Assembly (NCBI GenBank): GCA_963921425.1
Contig: OY992835.1
Location: forward strand, 434,001-498,000
DNA: 64,000 bases
Direction of reading: 5' to 3'
From: Dryas octopetala
Lineage: Eukaryota > Streptophyta > Magnoliopsida > Rosales > Rosaceae
Shown: positions 56,970 through 64,000 of the stretch, one piece after another
How the letters are laid out: each line of letters opens with the position of its first letter
Position numbering within the stretch: position 1 is the first letter of the stretch
Notes under the pieces: model-generated
The model's input: the letters and a program-made list of their open reading frames with translations, nothing else
Databases searched by the model: none
Told to the model about the DNA's origin: nothing
Position numbers and translations under genes: made by a program

Positions 56970-58140
56970 GATAATTTTTTTCTTTTGACCACTTTCCTCT
57001 TTTTGTCTATTTTTCTGTTTGTTTAGACACTTTGGTAGATGGAGGCTTCTTTGACATCAATTTTTCAAATGAGTCATTTGGCGACTCGAAATTGGGATGT
57101 GATCCAGTCTCAATGTCCTTCAAAATCACATGGAGCCTAAGGTTTCGTGAATGCTTGACAATTTCAAGAGCAATTTTCATCCACTCACCCATTGAATCAA
57201 AAGGCTGCATGAAACTCAATAATATTCACAATACAGAAACCTAAACACTCAAATAATCAATCATAGATAAGATAATAAAAAAACTCACGTCTTTGCCAAA
57301 TTGTAAGGAATTTTCAAAATCCATGATCCATCTTATTACAAATAACCCACAGTCATAGCCATTAGGCTGTTGTGGGACACCATAGAGATAAATGAGTTTG
57401 AAACTACTGAATGCTCACATTTCTTCTAACCGCTCATTACAAAATAACAAATCGAGTAGGCACAACTGAGGTAAATTCAATTCAAATGAATAGATTAATA
57501 ATCAGTAGAGTATTAAGAAATAAGATACATGCACATATCATACGTTTGACAAGTAAACCCACCAAACCGGAAACCATCCCTTGATGATGTAACTCACGAT
57601 TAGGCATCCTAAGTGAATCCCATATCTCAGCCTCTTTGTGGGAGGCTTAACAACTAATAAAAAGAGATGAGGTGTTTCGGCATCGCGTAAAGTGAAAAAC
57701 ATCTGCAACAATATGAAGTGGTGTCATGCTTGCACCTATATTAAGTAACTCTGTTTGATTAATTAATTGATTGATTTATTGACTAACACAGTAGAGAATG
57801 AGGTATATCTGCTGACAGTTCTTGAAAGGGCAAGTATTTGTTGTTTCGACGAGTATATTCTCCTTCTACCCTTTCAATTGTTTTTTATTTCCTAAAAAAT
57901 CTTAAAATAGTTTCATTCACCATCAATATTTATCACTATAGTAAGGATATTAGGGTAGAGTACCGAGAAGAAAAAGGGGAAGAACCAATCCATAGAACCG
58001 GGATGCCTTTGGTATATTCCTACCACATCTACCAAGTTCATGCTGATGTACTTTTCAGGCCACAATGTTTCAAAATTTTGCCGGTACAATGTAAATTTGT
58101 ATCCTTTGTCAAGGTGAACAATGACATATCTATATGACAT
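56970..58140 (-). pseudogene. Ulp1-like (C48) protease remnant, probably transposon-borne
   Basis: Minus-strand pieces follow the order of a Ulp1/SENP catalytic domain. An N-terminal helix region lies in the frame from 58140 (LWPEKYISMNLVDVVGIY). A segment after a splice-like acceptor near 57715 gives HLFLLVV with a candidate catalytic histidine. EAEIWDSLRMPN supplies the aspartate, and PQQPNGYDCGLFVIRWIMDF at about 57370-57315 supplies the cysteine. A donor follows near 57289, and a last exon (57007-57219) ends the frame. Frames shift between pieces. Plant MULE and CACTA elements often carry such genes; here the carrier is not identified. Confidence 0.6.
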
Positions 58141-58469
58141 ACGGCTTAACCTATGAGTAAGTCTGGAACATCGATTATGTAGTACACATTGACAAACTTC
58201 TAGTAAGTAACCATCTTACATGTCAAACATATTCAACTTAAAAATGAAGGCACACATTGACATGTCATCATGGGATAAATGACCGGGTAGAGGACCCTTG
58301 AAAGGTTCGCATCCTTGCCTCTCAGAGATCTTATTAAATTTCATTTCCAGTATAGAGGCTTAATTTGTTCACTTTATCAGAGACAAAATGCCTCTTAAGA
58401 CCCTTATCTATATTGATGGTGCTCGTCATGCTTGTGAACTCATCGTGATTTGACTAATCAACCAATCAA

Positions 58470-58700
58470 CCAGCAAGAACACAACATGAACAAAAACCAA
58501 TCAACACATCAATACTTGCTATTCAAGATTCCAACTAACAACACAACAATATGAACAAAAGCCAATCAATACATGTACATCAATACTTGCTATTCAAGAT
58601 TCGAAACAACAACACATCAATATGAACAAAAACAAGTCAACCATTACATTTTAACAGTACATATACTTGTTACGAAAAACATGAAAAATACTTATTATTC
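58470..58700. repeat. Imperfect ~62-70-bp tandem repeat
   Basis: Three or four copies containing ATATGAACAAAAACCAATCA and ACTTGCTATTCAAGATTC. No coding role. Confidence 0.7.
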
Positions 58701-59214
58701 AAGATTCCAAATCTGGAAAATAATTTGTGTTAAAAATCAATTGTACTTGAACACTTGAAAAACATGGTCAATACTTGTTATTGAAAGCTTCTTCATACCT
58801 CTTTTTGAGGTAGTTTCTCCAAAGACAAAGATCTCTGACGGGTTATTCTAGGTTCAATTCGTGGTTGTGGTTGCACTTCATTAATTGAAGGTAATCGTTT
58901 CTAATAACCCAGATATTAACTTCTTTTATATTTATGAACTGGAAGGGAATACAAGTACAAAATACAAACACAAAGTAAAAGCAATTCAAAGATACAAAGA
59001 TAATAAATCAAAGTACAGAAAAAAGAACAAAGCATAATAACTTACTGATTCATTTGGAACAGGAGACCTCCAAATGATTTCTGAAAGTTACTTTAAGACA
59101 CTTTTAAAGAAAACACACTTTCAAACTCTGAAGAGAAACACTCTTACAACTAAACACTCTTACAACTTAAACTCAAACTTGCTAAAATTTTCGATGCCTT
59201 AGAATTGAGGAGAG
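58700..59214. other. Pararetrovirus leader or flank, no gene
   Basis: On the minus strand this follows the TATATAAG box, so its upper part (59214-59050) is probably transcribed leader, with a duplicated TTGTAAGAGTGTTT. A possible donor (CAG|TAAGTT variant) occurs near 59045. No primer site (TGGTATCAGAGC type) was found. Confidence 0.4.
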
Positions 59215-59220
59215 GCCTTC

Positions 59221-59298
59221 CTTATATAGAGAGGAAAAGCAGATTCCTTCTTATCCCTTTAGGCGTAATGAACTGAAGTGGGAAACCAGAAGTGACGT
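59221..59298 (-). promoter_or_regulatory. Caulimovirid-type promoter
   Basis: The minus strand reads CTCTCTATATAAGGAAGG, with the TATA core at 59221-59228. This is close to the TATA region of known caulimovirid pregenomic RNA promoters. About 65-70 bases upstream (59293-59298) is a TGACGT core, as in as-1-like elements. It lies just downstream of the second viral ORF, as expected in a circular-genome layout. Confidence 0.6.
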
Positions 59299-59370
59299 GG
59301 TGAAATGAATAGTGACCCGCACTGAAATGAACAGTAGCTTTCTTTTAGAAAAATAATGTGGCCGACACCT

Positions 59371-60459
59371 TTAAAAAAGAGGGGAGCATATTCCCTCACA
59401 GTCGTCTTCATTATTGAGGTGGGTGTCATCTTCATCATGATCGGATGTAGACATCTTGTCTACTTCATCAAGTGCTTCCATGAGCTGTCTCTTGATGTCA
59501 GATTGGGAGAGTGAAGGATCAGCTGATTTAGCCTTCTTAATTTGGGAGAGAAGTCCTTTAAGGACAGGAACAGATTCTCTGGGTTCCTTTTGAGATTGGG
59601 AAGAAGAGGCTTCTTTTACTCCTGCAAGAATTTCATCTACAGATTTAATTTTAAATCTGGGAAACAGCAGATGCTGGATTTGGTATTTATCCCACCATTT
59701 TATGAATAATTGTCTTTTAAGATGAGGGAGATAGATGAAATTATCTTCCTCAGGTGGGGCGATTTCATAAACCCATTTTAAAATCCAAATCATATCATAA
59801 AGGTAGAAAAACCACAACAGGGCTTCCCAATATCCTTCCAAATCAAAATTTGATTTTCTAAATTTGAAAAAAGAATCTTTAAGATCTAAAGGCAAAAGAT
59901 CAATGGAAGGACCCCAAACAAGAAACCATGCTTTAAACCAGTTTGGAAGGGGTTTCTTATCTCGGACCTGGAAATTGAAAAACCAGGAGTGTGAGAAAAT
60001 ATCATTTTGTAAACACAAGGCATTTTCCCAGGCATGCTGGTAATCAAAATAACTGAAATAATTTGGATAAATTTTTGGATTTTTAAAACGTCTTTTAGAC
60101 ATTGGGTTAGAACCCCAATCATTCAAGGTTAACACCTTTAAGATGTATAGTTGAGAGAACCCTATAACTCTTTTAGAGTCATTTCTGTAGTTGTGGGTTA
60201 TTTTAACCGATCCTGTTTCTACCAGAATTGCTTCAAAGAAAAATTGGTTTTTACCCTCAAATTTAGGGTGCAAATGACCAATCAGATTTAACCTTGCTAC
60301 TTCAGCTGGGTTCATTTCTGCATAGATATCCTCAATGGTTCCTAGAGGGATTTCCATTGAAGGGATATAAGGAGACCTTTTAGGTTCCTCCTGATCCATT
60401 TTTTGCTTATCTTTTCTTTGTATGGGCCCTTTTAGGTCCCTTTCTAGTTTCTGATTCAA
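59371..60459 (-). CDS. Endogenous pararetrovirus ORF2, unknown function
   Basis: A 362-codon frame with no stop. A second methionine at 60399 would start just after the polyprotein's stop (60407) and give about 342 residues; the first start overlaps it by about 50 bases. The protein is rich in aromatic residues (W, F, Y) in its middle, with an ordered alpha/beta look. It then has a charged S/K-rich segment and an acidic tail (DHDEDDTHLNNEDDCEG). No catalytic motif is recognised. Florendoviruses are known to carry a downstream ORF without assigned function, which is the best comparison. An open frame of this length implies either a young insertion or recent purifying selection. Confidence 0.7.
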   Translation of the reverse strand: MNQKLERDLKGPIQRKDKQKMDQEEPKRSPYIPSMEIPLGTIEDIYAEMNPAEVARLNLIGHLHPKFEGKNQFFFEAILVETGSVKITHNYRNDSKRVIGFSQLYILKVLTLNDWGSNPMSKRRFKNPKIYPNYFSYFDYQHAWENALCLQNDIFSHSWFFNFQVRDKKPLPNWFKAWFLVWGPSIDLLPLDLKDSFFKFRKSNFDLEGYWEALLWFFYLYDMIWILKWVYEIAPPEEDNFIYLPHLKRQLFIKWWDKYQIQHLLFPRFKIKSVDEILAGVKEASSSQSQKEPRESVPVLKGLLSQIKKAKSADPSLSQSDIKRQLMEALDEVDKMSTSDHDEDDTHLNNEDDCEGICSPLF

Positions 60460-63400
60460 GTTTTGGCTCAGCCTGTTGTTCCTGCAAAATCTTTCCCTGC
60501 AAGAATTCTCTGGTTAGAAAATCAGGAAGAGAATTGTTTTCTCCTTTAATATATTCAATTTGAAAATCAAAGGCAGAAAGAATAGCTCGCCATCTAGCAA
60601 AAATCTGTTTTGAAGCTATGTTTTTAACATCTTTAGTTAAAACGTCTTTAGCCGCCTTACAATCAACTCTAATTAAGAATGGCTGATTTAAAACATCACT
60701 TTCAAATTTAGTGACACATAAAACAATTGCAAGAATTTCTTTTTTTATTGTAGAATAATTTTGTTGTGCAGGCTTCCAGCATCCCGAAGTAAACCTGACC
60801 AATTGTTCTTTTCCTTGGATTCTTTGTTTTAGAATCCCACCATACCCTTGTTCTGAAGCATCTGTTTCTATTATTTTAAAGGCTTCAGGGATGGGGATAG
60901 AAAGACATGGCAATTCTTTTGCCTTGGCTTTAAGCCTTTTCACTGCTTCAGTGTGTTCTCGTGTCCAAGCAGTAGGATTTTTTCTCAGCCTTTGGTATAA
61001 AATCTTACTTTCTTTAGCAAGATCTTGATAAAAGTCTGCAATATAATTTAGGCTCCCTAGAAACCTTTGCAGTTGTGTTTTGTCCTTGATTTCGTCAGGG
61101 AACTTATCTGCGAATTCGATGGCCCTGTCAATTGGAATAATTGTCCCATTATGGATATTATGTCCAAGGAACCTTACCTTGGTCTGAAATATTTCCATTT
61201 TCTTGGCTGAAACAACTAGTCCTGCATGCATAACAACTCTGTGAAACACCTTGATATGTTTAAGGTGTTGTTCAAAAGATTTGGAGTAAACCAGAACATC
61301 GTCAATATAGACAATAGTAAAATGAGAGTATGGGTTAAATATCTCATTCATGATGTTTTGGAACTCTGATGGGGCATTTTTTAGTCCAAAAGGCATTACA
61401 TTCCATTCGTAATGACCAAATGGAACCGTAAAGGCAGTTTTATACCTTTCTTCCTCTTTAATCTGTATCTGCCAGTAACCTGATTTCATATCAAACTTTG
61501 AAAAAATAGTGGCACCACAGAGTCTATTTAACAAATCCCTTTTATTAGGTAAAGGATACCTAATCCATCTAAGAGCTTTATTGAGAGGTTTATAATTTAT
61601 GACTAACCTGGGGACACCTCGTTCGATTTCAGCAGCCTTTTCCACATAAAAGGCCGGGCAGCTCCATGGTGAAGAGCTTTTTCTGATCAGGCCTTTTTTT
61701 AAGAGATCGTTAATCTCTTTTTGGCAGAGGTCTAGATGGGCACTATTCATCTGAATGGGCCTTGCCTTTGTTGGGATTTGGGCTTCATTAAAGCCAGGTT
61801 CATAGGGTAACCAAACTTCATGCTTTTTCCTATTCCAAAAGGCATTAGGTAAATCTGAACAGATTTCCTTTTTTAGCATTTCTTCTATGCTTTTGATTTG
61901 GGCCTGGGCTTGTGAAGTCTTTAAGACTTCTTCTGTCCTTCTGTATTGAACTTCTTCTTTCAAAGAGAATAGGAACCTTTCTTTCTTTTCAATCTGGTCT
62001 TTGATGTTATTAATAAACTTAACCTGTGGTTCTTGAATGAAAGAGAAAACAACATTAGTTCCACAGATTGAAGTCTTAATTCCCTGTTTGGAGACCTGCA
62101 TAGGATATAACATATTTAGGAAGGGAGTTCCTAGAATACAATTCTGTGAAAGGTCTCTTACCATTAAGAAGGGTGTTTCAAAGCAAACTCCTTGGTTACA
62201 GACTGCTGCATCAGACAATTTATAATTTATTTTCATTCTTTTTCCATTGGCAGCATTCAAAGTTTGAGTTGTTTTTGAGAAATATTTTACTGGGACCAAT
62301 CCTTCTCTTAAGCAGTTCAAATCTGCCCCTGAATCCATTAAAGCCATGGTTGTGATTTCAAGATTCTTTCCAATTTTGATGGTTACTTCTATGAACCATC
62401 TTTGAGTAATTACTTGGTCAATCTGGTTGATCTGGTTAAGACTAGTTGACTCTTCTATAGTTACTTTTTTCCCTTTTTCCAACTTAGCAGAAAATTCTTC
62501 TTCGAATTCCTGTTCTTGAAATCTTTCTGAAAGCTGAGTTAATTCTAGAAGGTTGACTCTCTCTTTTAGAGCTTTGACTTCTCCTTTTATTTCATTAATT
62601 TCTTTCTTCAGATCTGGAATTGTTGGTTCTTGTGAACTAAGGTTTTGTGACATCCCTATTCTTTCAATTATATTTTGGAAACTGTAAGGTTCAATTGGTG
62701 AGGGAAAAGTGCTTTCTTTTCTCTTACTGGGCTGACCTTTGCTAACAGTTTCTAAATATTGTTCTAAGGTTAACCTCTTTTGGGTAGGATCCTCTATTTT
62801 GTCTATGAGATCTAAGAGAAAATTATCCTGGGAGGTTAAGACATTTATCTCAAGGTTTTTTACCTTTTTACAAATACAGGAGATGTCTGAATCTTGATCA
62901 CTAAAGCTTGAGTAATCTTGATCTGTGGTGTCTTCTAATCCTGCTATCTCTTCGCTTGAAGAATCTTCTGAGTTTAGAAGAATGTTATAAATTTTTTCTT
63001 TTAATTCTTCATGAATTTCCAGAGAATTAATTTTTTCTTTCAAACGACACTCATTCTTGTAGTGTCCTGTTTTGCCACACTTAAAACAGACAGGAGGTTT
63101 CTTTAAAAAATTCCTTTTCTTTTGAAACCTTTTTCTTTTAAAATTTCTTTCTTCCTTGGGTTCTTTAACCCACTCTTGCCTCTTTTTTGAAAATTTTTTA
63201 CTTTTGTGAAATTTTCTTTTCTTTGTTTTATATAAATCAGAGGGTTTTGAAAATCCAAATTGTTCACAAAAATCACCCATCTCCTTTCCTCTGGAGGACC
63301 TTTCCTTTTCTAAAAGCCTTTTTAATTTCATATCTGTGCATAAGGCTAAGCCCTCAGCACAAATTTCTGAGACAAGGTGCCCAAAAGTTAAAGAAGCGTA

Positions 63401-64000
63401 AGGGATTATGCCTCCATTTCTGGCTTTTAGCCTATTTCTTACTTTCTCAGCAAACAAAGGTGGTAAACCTGAAATGAATTTTTCTCTCCAGAATTCTTGG
63501 TGACAATCTGGTCTAGTGTATACCTTAGCTAAAAAGACATCCTTATACCATCTAAATTGGGACAAGGTTGGACATTTAAGGTTCATGAGAACCTCCCTAG
63601 ACCTTTCATGCTGGACATTAACAGATCCTAAAAAATGAAGAGTAATTGTATAAGCCAGAGTATTTACCCCATCTTCTAATGTGGTTTCTGTTTTAACCCC
63701 AAATTCATCCTTCTCTACTTTCTTGGTAGCAAATAGAATTTCATTTCTTTTAGATTCTGGCATGAAATCCCACCATCCTCTTAATTGTCCTGAGAAGCCA
63801 GTCACAATGGCAGAAGCCACTTGACTCTCTGAATTACCTGCAGCTTTACCAACAGTTGCGTACATTAGCATTTGCCTAACCACATCAATAATTTGGTATT
63901 CTGTACGGCCGTCTATGTTCCATTCTACAATGGACCCTGCATCAAACCTAGCCGTATCAAAATGGAAATTTTCCTCAAATCCCATATCGACAGGTGTTGG
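60407..64000 (-). CDS. Endogenous pararetrovirus polyprotein ORF1 (partial, N-terminus off window)
   Basis: The minus-strand frame is open from the window edge to the stop at 60407, 1197 codons visible; the first methionine is at 63985 but codons upstream of it remain open. Numbering from that methionine, a coat-like region contains LRGWWDFMP at about 67-75. The zinc knuckle CFKCGKTGHYKNEC is at about 298-311, and a coiled-coil region at about 460-490. The protease has ALMDSGADLNC near 547. Reverse transcriptase has MPFGLKNAPSEFQN and the catalytic YIDDVLVYS near 891. RNase H has ETDASEQGYGG near 1035 and LPDFLTRE near 1145. No integrase is present. All recognised catalytic residues are retained. 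Confidence 0.88.
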   Translation of the reverse strand, partial: PTPVDMGFEENFHFDTARFDAGSIVEWNIDGRTEYQIIDVVRQMLMYATVGKAAGNSESQVASAIVTGFSGQLRGWWDFMPESKRNEILFATKKVEKDEFGVKTETTLEDGVNTLAYTITLHFLGSVNVQHERSREVLMNLKCPTLSQFRWYKDVFLAKVYTRPDCHQEFWREKFISGLPPLFAEKVRNRLKARNGGIIPYASLTFGHLVSEICAEGLALCTDMKLKRLLEKERSSRGKEMGDFCEQFGFSKPSDLYKTKKRKFHKSKKFSKKRQEWVKEPKEERNFKRKRFQKKRNFLKKPPVCFKCGKTGHYKNECRLKEKINSLEIHEELKEKIYNILLNSEDSSSEEIAGLEDTTDQDYSSFSDQDSDISCICKKVKNLEINVLTSQDNFLLDLIDKIEDPTQKRLTLEQYLETVSKGQPSKRKESTFPSPIEPYSFQNIIERIGMSQNLSSQEPTIPDLKKEINEIKGEVKALKERVNLLELTQLSERFQEQEFEEEFSAKLEKGKKVTIEESTSLNQINQIDQVITQRWFIEVTIKIGKNLEITTMALMDSGADLNCLREGLVPVKYFSKTTQTLNAANGKRMKINYKLSDAAVCNQGVCFETPFLMVRDLSQNCILGTPFLNMLYPMQVSKQGIKTSICGTNVVFSFIQEPQVKFINNIKDQIEKKERFLFSLKEEVQYRRTEEVLKTSQAQAQIKSIEEMLKKEICSDLPNAFWNRKKHEVWLPYEPGFNEAQIPTKARPIQMNSAHLDLCQKEINDLLKKGLIRKSSSPWSCPAFYVEKAAEIERGVPRLVINYKPLNKALRWIRYPLPNKRDLLNRLCGATIFSKFDMKSGYWQIQIKEEERYKTAFTVPFGHYEWNVMPFGLKNAPSEFQNIMNEIFNPYSHFTIVYIDDVLVYSKSFEQHLKHIKVFHRVVMHAGLVVSAKKMEIFQTKVRFLGHNIHNGTIIPIDRAIEFADKFPDEIKDKTQLQRFLGSLNYIADFYQDLAKESKILYQRLRKNPTAWTREHTEAVKRLKAKAKELPCLSIPIPEAFKIIETDASEQGYGGILKQRIQGKEQLVRFTSGCWKPAQQNYSTIKKEILAIVLCVTKFESDVLNQPFLIRVDCKAAKDVLTKDVKNIASKQIFARWRAILSAFDFQIEYIKGENNSLPDFLTREFLQGKILQEQQAEPKLESETRKGPKRAHTKKR

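Larger units (their letters stand above)
59215..64000 (-). mobile_element. Endogenous caulimovirid (florendovirus-like), 3' part
   Basis: A minus-strand polyprotein with coat-type, zinc knuckle, protease, reverse transcriptase and RNase H regions is followed by a second ORF and then a promoter-like intergenic region. Integrase and LTRs are absent, which separates it from the gypsy elements. A two-ORF layout with a downstream ORF of unknown function fits florendoviruses. The 5' part, including any movement protein, lies beyond the window. Confidence 0.75.

Noticed and set aside
1..64000. tRNA, rRNA, CRISPR or bacterial-type operon features
   Set aside because: None seen. The TGGCGCC-type sites are retrotransposon primer sites, not tRNA genes, and tandem repeats here lack the repeat-spacer pattern of CRISPR.

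Overview
The window looks like AT-rich nuclear DNA of a flowering plant, most likely a eudicot. The evidence is GT-AG introns, plant-type Ty3/gypsy, CACTA, Mutator-like and hAT-like elements, an endogenous caulimovirid, and one ordinary plant gene. I cannot name the species from sequence alone. No tRNA, rRNA or CRISPR array was seen.

The only convincing intact host gene is on the minus strand at 21168-28732, with a 5' UTR exon near 29.4 kb. It has eleven coding exons and about 504 codons. It encodes a plant O-fucosyltransferase-family type II membrane protein of the secretory pathway. Its flanks are almost entirely mobile DNA.

Left block (1-20147): nested Athila-like retrotransposons on the minus strand. 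Element B has its 5' LTR at 17888-19770, a leader, gag and the start of protease down to 9733. It was entered by element A (5' LTR 8258-9732, gag-pol to 3345), and B's protease probably resumes at 1-501. A CACTA-type terminus ends at 3344 and cuts A's integrase. B's leader holds a 2.86-kb solo LTR with a CCTAC target duplication and an internal 48-bp tandem repeat. Next to it is an older insertion flanked by an 8-bp duplication.

Middle block (30630-47617): a decayed Tat-like gypsy element D on the minus strand. It carries two antisense ORFs on the plus strand near its 3' LTR; one has a recognisable intron and the other a TATA box. The second antisense ORF was entered by a hAT-like MITE (34351-41893). 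That MITE was then entered by element C (34474-41628), which looks very young: its two 665-bp LTRs appear identical and it has a TATAT target duplication. C keeps gag and protease but lacks reverse transcriptase and most of integrase. A short integrase C-terminal scar remains.

Right block (48703-56802): a gypsy fragment E on the plus strand, split inside its reverse transcriptase by a 6.2-kb CACTA element with a CGG duplication. The CACTA carries a broken transposase-accessory gene and is itself entered by a 503-bp Mutator-like MITE with a 9-bp duplication. A Ulp1-protease-like pseudogene follows on the minus strand.

Right edge (about 59.2-64 kb): an endogenous pararetrovirus on the minus strand, of florendovirus-like layout. 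It has an open polyprotein running off the window, a second ORF of unknown function, and a promoter-like TATATAAGGAAG box. I found no metabolic operon or defence system. The unusual material is the nesting order, the gag-protease-only element C, the antisense ORFs of D, and the open pararetroviral frames.
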